Below are positions 46,680-57,087 of a stretch of DNA of 64,000 bases, piece after piece. This stretch comes from Chaetoderma sp. LZ-2023a (Eukaryota; Mollusca; Caudofoveata; Chaetodermatida; Chaetodermatidae). Below the pieces are notes generated by a model. The model did not search any database. It was given only the letters and a program-made list of their open reading frames with translations, and was not told the origin of the DNA. Made by a program: the position numbers and the translations under genes. Location of the stretch: the NCBI GenBank assembly GCA_034401795.1, contig CM067373.1, positions 89,610,996-89,674,995 on the forward strand, in the 5' to 3' direction. The stretch's first letter is position 1. Each line of letters begins with the position of its first letter.

Positions 46680-47402
46680 AGCTCACCTGGCCTAAAAGGC
46701 CAAGTGAGCTTATGTCGTGGCGACCATCCATCGTTTGTCCGTCAACTTTTCCTTTAAAACGACTTCTTCTCAAGAACCGTGGGACGAATTCAATTATATT
46801 TGGCAGGAAGCATCCTTAGGGCATAGGGATCCAAGTTTGTTCAAACGAAGCCGATCGGCCAATTTGGCCGGCAGCCATCTTGGATTTAGGCCGATTTTAA
46901 GAAATGTCTAAAAATCTTCTCCGAAACCGCTTAGGGGATTGATGCAAATCTCATGAAATATGATCTATGGCAAGAGCTGAACCAAGTTTGTTCAAGGGAA
47001 CTTGATTGGTCAAATGGTTCGGCGGTCATCTTGGTTGACGTAGTTGTAGCAAAAATTACTTCTCCAAAACCGCTGAAGGGATCCGGCCGAAATTTGGCAG
47101 TTATGATTAGGGACCAAGGACCATTAAGGTTTGTTCAAGGGAAGTTGATCCGTCAAAAAATCTGGACACCATGGGCCAATCAAAATATAGCATGTTTGGT
47201 GTCCATATTGGATTTTTTTTATTTTATGGATTTTGAGGCCGAAATTGGTTTATATATGTGTTTTTGGGTATTCTGATCTCAAATTTGCAATTTTCGAAAC
47301 TGTCGGATAAACGGTTTGGTGGTCATCTTGTTGATAAAGAGCATTCTAGTTGAAATGCCTATGGTCCAGGTGAGCGATACAGGCCCCATGGGCCTCTTGT
47401 TT
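46680..47402. repeat. Dispersed repeat, copy 2, palindromic start
   Basis: It begins with a foldback: AGCTCACCTGGCCT, three A, AGGCCAAGTGAGCT (one mismatch in a 14-bp stem). It contains repeated modules built on GGATCC-AAGTTTGTTCAA, CAGCCATCTTGGAT and CCGCTGAAGGGATCCGGCCG, and ends CCATGGGCCTCTTGTTT. Same family as 37573-38162. It is 0.72 kb, non-coding, and probably a non-autonomous element. Confidence 0.7.
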
Positions 47403-47570
47403 AGATAAACATTCTGTTGAATATTTTTAATCTATCAGTGCTCGCCTGAGTTATATCTGGCCTGAAGAACTTAAAAATTCACAACTTAGACTAATTATAT
47501 TCACATTTATTGTTCATTAACTGTCTGACTGCTGCAAGCCACCAAACAATACATTTTTCAATAGGCAATA

Positions 47571-47681
47571 TCTCTGGACCTGCTCAATGTTTTGAAAACA
47601 ATTTGACTGAAATTTGTTGGTGGCCCAGCCACCAACAATTTTCAGTCAATTTGTTTTCAATATATTCAATGTATCCAGAGT
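47571..47681. repeat. Foldback hairpin, two 54-nt arms
   Basis: The arms 47571-47624 and 47628-47681 are complementary without net gaps around a 3-nt loop. The inner 33 bp (GAAAACAATTTGACTGAAAT... GGTGGC / GCCACC...) have about three mismatches; the outer part is weaker but ends in matched CTCTGG/CCAGAG. It lies 112 bp before the host exon, inside the preceding intron or 5' region. Confidence 0.75.
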
Positions 47682-47792
47682 TAAACCCCATCGAAAAAGT
47701 AGTCTGCAGAAATTCAGTAGGCAGATCATCAGACATGTGTATTTTGACTGTACGTTGAGTTTCACTAAAACTCTTATTGTATTTGTTCGCAG

Positions 47793-47899
47793 AATATGCA
47801 TGATGGATTTAGCATTTACTAAAGATGAGATCCGCGAAGAGTTGGCTAAACTCGGTTACAGTCATGTTCCTGAAGACAGACTACAGCACTTTCAAGATG
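47793..47899 (+). CDS. HYLS1: Host exon, HYLS1-like, N-terminal
   Basis: It is preceded by a pyrimidine-rich acceptor ending TTCGCAG and closed by the donor ATG|GTGAGC. ATG at 47800 opens MMDLAFTKDEIREELAKLGY, then SHVPEDRLQHFQD, with the last base leaving phase 1. A compact amphipathic motif of the form FT-x-E-x-x-REELA-x-LGY-x-x-VP-x-x-RL-x-x-F is what I recall at the N-terminus of invertebrate HYLS1, a centriolar protein needed for cilium formation. Phase and sequence continue correctly into the exon at 63686. Recognition is from memory; no alignment was run. Confidence 0.6.
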
Positions 47900-49096
47900 G
47901 TGAGCATTAGCAGGAGTTAAAACTTTAATGGAGGGATCTGTCATTTAAATCTCTGACGTCACAATCAAATATCTCACATGTTAGCTCATGTCACAATCAA
48001 AATGACGTACAGTACGCTGCAAAAATTATTTAACTAGAAAACCTGAAAAACACTGGACCAAAGCGCCAAAAAGACGCTAAAAGTATGCGACAGTTTCCGC
48101 GCTGCATCAGTTATAAGATTTTGATGCATTAGGAAAAGAAGATTTAGCGCAACAAGAATTTCATTTAGCTCGTGGATGCGTCAAAAAAATACATTGAGAC
48201 CCGTTTTGATGAAGATTTAAAAGAGTTATTTAGGTGCATTTAAATGTTCGGTGGCTAGCATAAATTTTCTTGACGAGTATAATTCGGGCTTTTACTGTTG
48301 TCGCGTTCGCGTATTAATTATGTTAATGTGACACAGCGTATTTATGTCTACTCTGCATATAAGAAATAATCCAAAACCTATTACTAAATATTAAATTATC
48401 ACTAAATTTCACAGTCATATACAATTCCATGCATTCACTTCTGATACATGTAGCACCTTTCCTGGAATAAAACTGCATATGAGGCTTACGAGTGTGCTAT
48501 TAACTTACATATTTATTTGTTGTTTACTGATTTTCCAGGAATTTCCTTTGTCTGAAGTGCCAAACGGGATATATGGTATTAACATTTTAAACCGTATTTT
48601 CGTAATTCTTTAGCGATCTCGCTATTCGGCACATCCCGGTGCTTTGGTATAAAAAGAAACCGCAAAAGAAGCCGTATATGTAAGATCACACTTCATCTGG
48701 GAACTCCCCAATGTCCGGATGTAGGGTATTGACATTTTAAACCATATTTTCGTACTACAGTAGATTTATTGTACGCATTTGTGTAATTTTTTTAATTGTT
48801 ACTAGTCATAAATATATACCCGATTTTCCGATTTTCTATTGACTTTGACAATTAAATTGAAAAATCGCACAAGCCTAACGGTGCTCACTGCGATATCGAA
48901 TATGCATTACGTTTGGGTTATAAAAAGAGGGAATTACGCGTGAGCGAAGATCTCTTCACTAGTAGTAAATACCAGGACGACTACACGCAAGAGAAATAGT
49001 TTGTGTCGTCGTATTTCCAGCGCGTAACATTTTAAATATGCGTCAAATATATAGCATCACCTCCTAAATTTAAAATTATTAGCTCGTTTAAAGATT
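47900..49096 (+). other. Host intron, left part
   Basis: No open frame. It holds a 30-bp direct repeat (ACATTTTAAACC(G/A)TATTTTCGTA at about 48579 and 48731) and two TATAAAAAG sequences (48651 and 48918), the second followed by a GC-mixed segment that could be a promoter or an old LTR. It ends at the AT target where DIRS element D begins. Confidence 0.5.
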
Positions 49097-49270
49097 TTCA
49101 CTTCAAGAGATATACTTACCTCCCTAACACTCTTATGATATTTCCTAGATATTGACCTTCACTCAATAACCCCAGAATAATAAAGATAGGTGCCCTTATT
49201 GGGCAGGTAGACAGGGGACAGTCAACCGGATGCCGGCCCCAACCTCGCGCATGCACAGACTGTCACTGCC
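49097..49270. repeat. DIRS D left inverted terminal repeat
   Basis: ATATACTTACCTCCCTAACA, GGTGCCC-TATTGGGCAGGT and CGCGCATGC match the left end of C (50547-50725) and, inverted, 62500-62680. It is more diverged than C's pair. Confidence 0.78.
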
Positions 49271-50158
49271 TCTTTCTTGACTATTGGCCTGAATCACATG
49301 CTTGTGTTTTGATATCCACTTGCTGAGTTTTGCTCAATATTCTTTCTAAAGTTGTTCTAGAGCACTTAAAATCATCTCTGATAAGTTCAATTTGCCTGAG
49401 GCCACCCAAGACCAAGTTATCAGGTGAACTCTAGTACAATTATGTTTTAATTATGTCTTACGTGCTCAGAAAACTGGTAACTTTATTATTTGGCGCCATA
49501 AAATGCTAATATCTCCTTATGACTTTGTCTACAGGTTTCTGTAAGGAGGTTTGTTCACATCTAAAGAGGTTTGTCTCCACCATTTCCCTATATATGTTAG
49601 GAAAAAAGACTGCCCAGAATGATATAGGCTCCTATAAGAGAGAGCTTGTCGTTCTGCTCTCTGGTCCCACCCTTCCCTTTTAATAAATAACTGAGTGGTG
49701 ATGAAGAGTGGTTTTTTGGTGGTGCTTCCATGAGATGGAAGTGGTGGTATGCCTTTGCTAAAGACTCAGGTACTCTAGTTATGCTTTATGGCACATTAAA
49801 TATTTGAAAATATTTGTAATTATTTGCTGCCAATATCTTTTCTGTCATGCTGTTTATCTGTATCATTATAAAAGCATGAGCTATTACTGTGTTCACATTA
49901 CTGTTTAGAGTGCTCTGTATTCATACAATTCATCTTACACCTGGATGTTGTTCGTCTGTTTTCTTTTTTGAAAATTATGACGTCATAAGCAACCGTATTA
50001 TTATTTTTAATATCCTCTTTGAGGCTGGTTGTTCATCTTGTTTCACCATCCTTTGTAGGCATATAGGTGGTTTTCTTTCTCCTTTATGAGTTATTTAATT
50101 TATTTAAAATTATTAAAGAAGCTTTAACTCATTGTCGTCATCTTGTCCCTTTTTTCAG

Positions 50159-50442
50159 CCTTGTGTCGGCTGTAACCATACTATCAAGTCAAAGTTTGCT
50201 CCTCACCTCTGTGTCAAATGTTAACCTTGTGGTCCATTATTAAAATGTGATGTCTGTAAACATTGGGGGTGGGGGCGACTTATTCTTTGAATTCTTGTCG
50301 TTACAGGCGAAGGACAAGGCGTCAGAGGAGAAGTGTGCGCAGAAGAGTGTAAGTGGCAAGGGTAAGAGAAAGGCCTCTTGTTTCTTCGGAAATTGAGACT
50401 TTCAGGTTGGAAATGACAGAGGAGATGAAAAAGACAATAAAA
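50159..50442 (+). pseudogene. DIRS D gag, 5' part before the nested insertion
   Basis: It starts immediately after a TTTTTTCAG acceptor with PCVGCNHTIKSKFAPHLCVK, a CxxC...CxxC zinc region as in C and A. It has a stop after the fourth knuckle, then CDVCKHWG and a Lys/Glu-rich segment ending EEMKKTIK at 50442, where the B-family remnant cuts in. The first exon equivalent was not found upstream. Confidence 0.7.
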
Positions 50443-50546
50443 GTTGTTATTACACCACAAAAACATCTTGACCGTTCAATCACTACTTGCTAAATAAATT
50501 ACTCTGCATTTAGCCACCAGAATAAGGTTTTTATGCTCGCTTACAT

Positions 50547-50725
50547 TTCACATCATGAGAACATACTTACCTCCCTAACACTCTTGATATTCTAGTATAT
50601 CGGCTCTAAATTCAATAATATTCAGAATTATAAAAAGTTAGGTGCCCCTAATGGGCAGGTGGATGTACACAGTCGTGCACATGACAGACCCCACCCACTG
50701 CGCATGCGCATACTGGTACTTACGT
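50547..50725. repeat. DIRS C left inverted terminal repeat
   Basis: TACTTACCTCCCTAACACTC, ATATCGGCTCTAAATTCAAT, AGTTAGGTGCCCCTAATGGG and TGCGCATGCGCATACTGGTA all recur inverted at 56880-57055. Confidence 0.92.
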
Positions 50726-50797
50726 TTTCTAATATATTGAAAACATTCCTAGTCTCTTTTTTGAGAATTTTCGATAATATCTATTACCTTTGGATTT

Positions 50798-50845
50798 ATG
50801 GCTGATGTAAAGTCTGCAGATGAGTCTTCCTCATCATGTGTCAAG
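50798..50845 (+). CDS. Predicted first gag exon of DIRS C
   Basis: ATG at 50798 opens MADVKSADESSSSCVK and reaches AAG|GTGATA at 50846. The acceptor TTTTTGCAG at 51784 joins it in phase 0 to KSCPSCFKPMK, the first gag knuckle. The predicted intron is 939 bp. Element A has the same design (short acidic peptide, phase 0, intron 788 bp), which is the main support. Confidence 0.5.
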
Positions 50846-51784
50846 GTGATATTGTTCCATTTATTAATTATAGACTTGTAACTTTTATATGTTACCGGTT
50901 TTCGTCGTGGCCGTTTTGGCGTTACCGCGTTTTCAGGCGCTGGGAATCCTTGTTAAATTTCTCCCATCGCCTAGGGCTATTAATCCCTTGTGCTTTGTGT
51001 TTACAGGTTCAACTTATGGATGTGTAAGTGATCCTGTTCTTCTCTCGAAGGTTGTTCACGTCTCTTTTTGTTTATCATTGTGATATGTCTACGGGTTGGA
51101 GATATATTAAATGAATAAATGAAATATCTCCTTCCTTTTGTGCCATCCCCCTCATCAGTTCTTCTGAAGGAAGAGTCTCGGTGGATGGATGGACGTGTTC
51201 TCCTGCACAAGAAGATGGTTTTGCCTGTGCTCAGGCCAAGGGAGTTTATTAGTTATGGCACATAATTATTTGAAAATAATCCCAATTTCTGCTGCCTTTT
51301 GTTATTGCACTGTATTCTCTCTTGTGTGTGCATGGGTTCTCGAATATATATAATTTGATATTATATTATTCGGGAGGTATGAATGTCATTAATCTCTAGA
51401 TATTTCTTGCATTCATTTCTGATGTCCCCTCTCCTTGAAGGAGCTTTTGCATTGAGGTTTGATGTCATAATCAACCAGAGTTTTTTCTCTTTTCTTGATG
51501 TCATAATCCTAGTTTAGAGAAGTCTTTGATGTGTTTATCACCCTTTATTATGAAGGTGGAGAGATATCTAGATAGTCATTAATCTTTCTCTCTCTTTCTT
51601 AATTTGGGATCCTGTTTGTGATTGGTTATTATTAACTACAGAAGTCAGCTGTCCCGTCAGGGTTGTCTGTAATAAAAGTGGATGTCTTCTGTCGAGTTTT
51701 GTTTTTATTTTGTACTAATAGTCAATTAACAAAGGTTTGCAAACTATAATACTCATTGTCTTCGTATGCCTTCCCTTTTTGCAG

Positions 51785-53930
51785 AAGTCATGTCCATCTT
51801 GTTTCAAGCCTATGAAGGTTAGATTATTCCCTCACCCTTGCCATCTTTGTTCAGTGTGTAGGGTGTCTAACAAATGTGTCATTTGTAAAGAGTGGGGGGG
51901 GGGTGATCTAACCTCTGAATTCTTTGCTTCTCAGGCTAAGCTGATGGTTGAGGAGGGCAAGAAGGCAAAGAAGGAGGGTAAGAAGAAGGCCTCTGAGAAG
52001 GGTGAGCTCGAGGCCATCAAGGTTGAGTTAGTGAGTGAGATGCGCAGGACTTTGAAAGATCTGATGCCTGACATGCTTCGCGGCTTGTTGCCTGGCACAG
52101 GTGTTTCAAGTTCCTGCTCATCGACCTCAGTGCAGGTATCCCCCGTCCCTAGATCATGCCCTACTAGCTCGGATAAAGTGTTTAGTGATCCAGGGGTGGC
52201 AGTCTTGGACCCAGGCTTGATGTTCGCATCGCCTGGTGATTCAGCGGCGTGAGCAGCATCAGGCGGGACCCGACCAGCGGGCCTGACCATGATCACTGGC
52301 GGAGTACCCTCATCATCTGCTTTCGGGCATTGTCCTTGTCAGTCTGGGTTAGTTTTTCTTGCTAACCCAGAGTCTAACTTTCCTGACCAGGAAGATGATG
52401 AAGACTACCTGCTCGGTCCACAGGATGAGCATGAAGACATGGATGCGAGTGTCTACACTCCTCTCATGGGGAGTGCGGCCGCTCGCACCTATGGCACTGT
52501 TCCCTCGGGAGCAGGCTTCATGATTCAGCCTGTGGGCCAGTTTGGAGCGGACGGCCGACCGTATAAGATACCATGCTTAGACGTGGAATCTCATGCGGGC
52601 GATCCGGGCCGCGCTGGTGTGCATGTTACCCCTCACACTAGCGCAGCCTTGGTGCTCGGTCAGCCTATGGAGAATGTTATGCCAGCCCTCGCGGGCCCGT
52701 ATGCATTCCCTGGGCACCCGGGTTCGTCTATAGCCTCCACCTCGGCCTTACCTGCGAATGCCATTGAGGATGACGGGGCCCCGCTGCTCGTCGGCAATTC
52801 GCAGGTAGCCACGGATGAAGACTGGTCTGAAGCGTGCACATGGCTCCTCGCTGTCAGACCAGAGCTCTCCATGGACGAAACGGCCGCCGGTAGCCCTCGG
52901 GCATGGTTACAGGCAAAGCCGTTGGCCAACACGACTGTCTCTGCTGTATGCTGAACATATCTTAGATATGTTCTCTGCGGCAGAGGAGTCGATTAGACCG
53001 AGGTTGCTAGGCGATGTCGGGTTACTGCTAGTCAGGATGCTCGATATGGCCTAGCGCCCAGACCGAGCGCGGACGATCGCGCCGCTCTGGGAGAAGATAC
53101 GCATCCGGGTTCCCGTGCTGACACGGGAGCGTTGTGCTCGGGCGCTATGTGCTCGGCTAATGCCGCCTTGCGTGACACCGAGGAGAGCTCGCGAACAGCG
53201 ATTAGTGCGCTGTCGCATGTCTCTCAGCTGCTATCTGGGGTAGTAGCAGCCTCGGTGCAGCAACAACCTAGCCCCGTGACATTCCAACGAGCCATCCAGG
53301 ATGGGATCAACCTGGCGTTGGACTATCTGACTAGGTCAGTCACGAAGTCATTGAGGACGAGACGCACTTTTGCTTTGGACAATTTGTGCCCGTCTCAAGA
53401 GCTCAAGTCGCGCTTGTTGCAAGCGCCGATGGCTGGCCCTGGTCTTTTTGGAGGTGAAGGTTGTCAGCACCTCCAAGAGACTGACTTTGGTAAACAACCA
53501 GAGGGGTGCTGCGCGCACAGTTTGAGGTGCTGCGCAGAGAACACGTGCATGTTCAGCCCGCGGCTACTCGACAGCAGTACGCTCGTGGTGCTGGGCGCGG
53601 TGCGCGAAGAGCGGCACGTGGTAACCGGGCCTGATGGGCTAAAAAATGTTCCGGTTACCACAGGTACCACTCGGGTGTTGTCACTCGTACCAGAGACACT
53701 TTCACTTCTAAAATTTATGGGCACCCCGTCAACCCTAGGTGCACCATTGGGAGGTCGTTTGACTTGCCACATTCAGGAGTGGGAGCGGTTAATTCAGGAC
53801 CGCTTAGTCTTGCGATGGCTTTCGCGCGGATACAGTCCAGAATGGATAAGAGGTCCGCCGTTGCATCTGTCTCTGTACCAGTCAGGACTCAAATTCCAAG
53901 GGATCCAGACAAGTGGTTGTGCATAGAAGA
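51785..53930 (+). pseudogene. DIRS C gag
   Basis: Zinc region SCPSCFKPMK, CHLCSVC and CVICKEW at residues 1-45 after the acceptor, then a Lys/Glu-rich helix and the conserved MRRTLKDLMPDMLRGLLPG. A frame change near 52250 leads to 52289-52954 (acidic, with EDWSEACTWLLAVRPELS). Another leads to 53132-53926, with the gag core RAIQDGINLALDYLTRSV and TFALDNLCPSQELKSRLL, MAGPGLFGGEG. A G10 run at 51894 lies in the first part. Broken in at least two places. Confidence 0.75.
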
Positions 53931-55330
53931 GGAGATAGAATATCTAATTCTAAAGGAAGCAATTCAACCGGCACAAGATTGTCCGGGCTTCTATTCAACC
54001 GTGTTTCTTGTGACAAAGAACACTGGGGGGTGGGGGGTGGGTGGGGTTGTTCCTCAAACCTCTAAACAAGTTTATATATACACCGAGTTTCAAAATGGAA
54101 ACAGTAAGATCGGTGTTGTTGGGGTTAGAGAAGGGGATGTGGACAGCATCAATAGATCTCAAGGATGCTTATTTCCACATTCCAATTGCAAGGCGTTTTT
54201 GTCGGTTCCTGAGATTTGCTTTTCAGGGACGCCAATGGGAATTCAAGGTTCTTCCATTCGGCATCTCAACGGCTCCAAGGTTCTTCACTCAAGTGGTACT
54301 TGCTATCACGGCCTACTTAGGCAGGGGAAATATAGCCGTTCACACCTACATAGGTGACTGGTTGCTGAAAGCACACAACCCAGAAAGTTTGACAGCAAAT
54401 CTGGAGATAGTTTTGAAAGCTCTCACAGATTTAGGCTGGATAATCAACTTTCAGAAATCAGAGCTGACTCCATCCCGGAAGTTTGTTTACCTGGGTATGT
54501 TCTTCGATCTGGAGATAGGATATGTTTATCCATCCCAGGAGAGAGTAGAAAATCTCCTCTCGTGCATTCAGTTGGTTTGCAACAGTCGTTATATTCTAGC
54601 ACGAGTCTATCTGAGAATGTTAGGTCTGATGGTTTCAATGGAACCAATCATTCCTCAGGCGGCCTTACGCAGGCAGCCGATTCACTTGTTTCTCATGGCT
54701 CAGTGGACGCTGAGTTCAGAATCACTGGACTCGCGCATTCAAGTATTGGACCCTCTCATTCATCACCTTCATTGGTGGATGGAGAGGAAATCTCCTGGCG
54801 GGTGTCATGCTGACCCCTCCCCACCCTCAAGTAACGATGTTTACGCATGCATCAAAGGAACATATCAACATGCTAGAATTGCGGGCTGTAATTCTAGGCC
54901 TGGAACACTTCTTAAAAGAAGTGGAGGAAAAATTTGTGATGATACGTTCAGACAACTCTACAGTAGTGAGTTACATAAACCGCCAGGGCGGAACAAAGTC
55001 GCCCAGTCTCTGTATGATGACATGGAAGCTGCTTTGCTGGTGCATGGATCATATGATCACCTTGAAAGCAGCAGTTCTTATTCCGGGAAGGCTGAATCTG
55101 TTAGCAGACTCATTGAGACGAAGGATGAGCATTCTGCCTACGGAATGGCAACTAAATCAATGTGGGGCGGATCACCTGTTCAATCATTGGGGAAAGCCCA
55201 ACATAGATTTGTTCGCAATGAAGAAGAATGCGAAGATGACGACGTACGTTTTTCAAATTCCAGATCCTAGCTCTATCGCAATAGATGCACTAGCTATCAG
55301 TTGGAAGGGAATGTATGCATACGCATAACC
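53764..55330 (+). pseudogene. DIRS C RT-RNase H and MT-like region
   Basis: RT: PCGFYST-type entry near 53990 (CPGFYSTVFLVTKNTGG), then SIDLKDAYFHIPIARR (motif A) and LPFGISTAPRFFTQ. Motif C reads YIGDWL, with Gly in place of the first catalytic Asp. Then WIINFQKSELTPSRKFVYLG. RNase H lies in another frame (54807-55328) with IRSDNSTVVSYINRQGG and PGRLNLLADSLRRR, followed by VDLFAT-equivalent IDLFAMKKNAK and DALAISWKGM. Frame breaks occur near 54040, 54800 and 55270. The RT would be inactive even if repaired in frame. Confidence 0.85.
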
Positions 55331-56204
55331 CCCAACAATCCAGATTTTAAGGATTCTTCAGAAGATCAAGCAGGAGGAATGCCAAGTGCTTCTGATCACC
55401 CCAAATTGGCCAAGCCGATCATGGTTTACGGATATACTGGACCTTCTGGTTTGCAATCCAGTTCCTCTGTCTCTGATGGACAATATTATCTTCCAGGGCA
55501 AGACCCTTCACAACAATCTGTCAATGTTTTAATTGACTGCATGGATGTTGTCAAAATATCCGTGGTTAAGGAGGGCTTTTGGCAAGCAGCCAATTTCATG
55601 GCAGGAGCCAGAAGGGGGTCAACCTCCAGAGCATATAATTATAAAATCGACAGATTTGCAGAATGGTGCTCAAAGAGATGTATCAATCCGATGGAAGCAT
55701 CTATTCAGGTAGTAGCTGATTTTCTCTGTCACCTGTATGATGCCTATAGTCTTAAGCCTAATTCTATTGCTGGATACCAATCAGCATTAATGACTGTTAT
55801 CCCTTGCTTGGAAAAGAGGGGAAGTGATGAAGTAAGTTTTTTAAATATTCTTATTAAAGGTATGGGCAATCTCAGACCAAGAAATCCTGCACTGACACCG
55901 TCATGGAGTCTTTCTCTGGTTCTGCAGGTTGTCATATATTGAAACCCATGGTAGGGCGTCAAGTGACACTATTTCCAGATGGATAGTAGAATGTATTCAA
56001 TTCTGTCATATGACAGCCACTGGAATTCATGTAGATAGAGCCAAGGCTCATAGTGTCTGTGGTGTGGTAACTTCCACGGCATTATTTTATGGTGTTTCTA
56101 TTGAAGACATGTCAGTAGCCCAGTGGCACTGTGAATCAAGTTTTACCGACCATTACCTTCGTGACACTTCTAACCCGCTCGCCGTCTCAGTCCTCAGAAA
56201 ATAA
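55301..56204 (+). pseudogene. DIRS C tyrosine recombinase, core deleted
   Basis: The N-terminal DNA-binding part is present (STSRAYNYKIDRFAEWC, FLCHLYDAYSLKPNSIAGYQ). At about 55935 the sequence passes directly from the helix WSLSLVLQV to HGRASSDTISRWIVEC. Element D keeps about 345 bp between these points, including the first catalytic Arg box. The end carries AKAHSVCGV, where Cys replaces the HxxR Arg, and the Tyr region SSFTDHYL. The Arg box loss makes it non-functional. Confidence 0.85.
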
Positions 56205-56761
56205 ATAATGTAGAGGTATGTATTTGTAATTAGTTTTCCTCCTCTGCTATTTACAAATCTCACATTTGTTGGTAGGGTATTCCTACTATTAGCTGGTACA
56301 ATTCTCTTCATCCGGTGGGGGAAGAGATGAGTGCCGTGCCCAAGACATCTGAGGTGACCATTTTGTTTTTTGTCTTGGTGATGGTGTCATATTTTTTTTT
56401 TTTAATATGGTAATGGTTAATGTCTCTTAATTGTGGTTCTTTCAGAGAGTTTTTTGAAAATGAAGCAATTCTTCTTTTTCCAATGTCTAGTAATACTTTT
56501 CATCAAGTATTAGAGAACGTGCTAGTCATTTAGAGCAGCGTTTTTCCCTAACCTTCCTCATTTGTTTTTTTATCAATCTCTCTTCATCGGTCGATTATCC
56601 AATGCAAAATTCTATTCCTAATTGTGTTTCAGATACAATTTCAGATGTTTTTAAATCTCTTGAAAATTCAAAGAGCTAGTCTCTTCGAGGGTGTGATGGT
56701 TTTCAGGACCTTGCCTCCCTCCCTCCCGCTAAATTGACTTTCAAATTCTGGCTTTTATCAA
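56205..56761. other. DIRS C 3' untranslated region
   Basis: Non-coding, T-rich, collinear with 61753-62342 of element D (TATTTGTAATTAGTTTTCCT, TTAATTGTGGTTCTTTCAGA, TTAGAGCA(A/G)CGTTTTT). It leads into the internal complementary region. Confidence 0.75.
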
Positions 56762-56858
56762 GAGTGTTAGGGAGGTCAGTATGTTCTCATGATGTGAAAT
56801 AAGAAAATTTACCAAATTTCTTTTTCACGAGTGAGATGACATACTTACCTCCCTAACA
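56762..56858. repeat. DIRS C internal complementary region
   Basis: GAGTGTTAGGGAGGTCAGTA TGTTCTCATGATGTGAA is the complement of the left end. AAGAAAATTTACCAAATTTC and on to ACCTCCCTAAC is the complement of the right end. Read in reverse, the meeting point is TTTTCTT-AT-TTCACATC, exactly the two genomic ends joined through one shared AT. Confidence 0.92.
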
Positions 56859-56867
56859 GCTATGTCA

Positions 56868-57087
56868 GCCAATATTTAGTAACGGAAGTACCAGTATGCG
56901 CATGCGCAGTGGGTGGTGTCTGTCATGTGCATGACTGTGTACATCCACCTGCCCATTAGGGGCACCTAACTTTTTATAATTCTAAATATTATTGAATTTA
57001 GAGCCGATATACTAGTATATCAAGAGTGTTAGGGAGATAAGTATGTCATCTCACTCGTGAAAAAAGAAATTTTGTAAATTTTCTTAT
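56868..57087. repeat. DIRS C right inverted terminal repeat
   Basis: TACCAGTATGCGCATGCGCA, CCCATTAGGGGCACCTAACT, ATTGAATTTAGAGCCGATAT and GAGTGTTAGGGAGATAAGTA mirror the left repeat; the outer end is GTAAATTTTCTT. Confidence 0.92.

Larger units (their letters stand above)
50545..57087 (+). mobile_element. DIRS retrotransposon C, about 6.5 kb, innermost
   Basis: It starts (AT)TTCACATCATGAGAAC and ends GTAAATTTTCTT(AT), interrupting B-family terminal sequence whose intact form is TTACATACCCCC in element B. Structure: left terminal repeat, split gag, RT-RNase H, recombinase with a deletion of about 345 bp, internal complementary region, right terminal repeat. Terminal repeats match each other closely, as expected of the youngest layer. 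Confidence 0.92.

Noticed and set aside
47510..47758. Upstream frames before the HYLS1-like exon
   Set aside because: They run through the foldback and the splice acceptor; only the part after 47792 is supported.
55925..55950. Missing recombinase segment in C as a spliced-out intron
   Set aside because: The corresponding D sequence has no GT...AG borders at these points; an ordinary deletion explains it.
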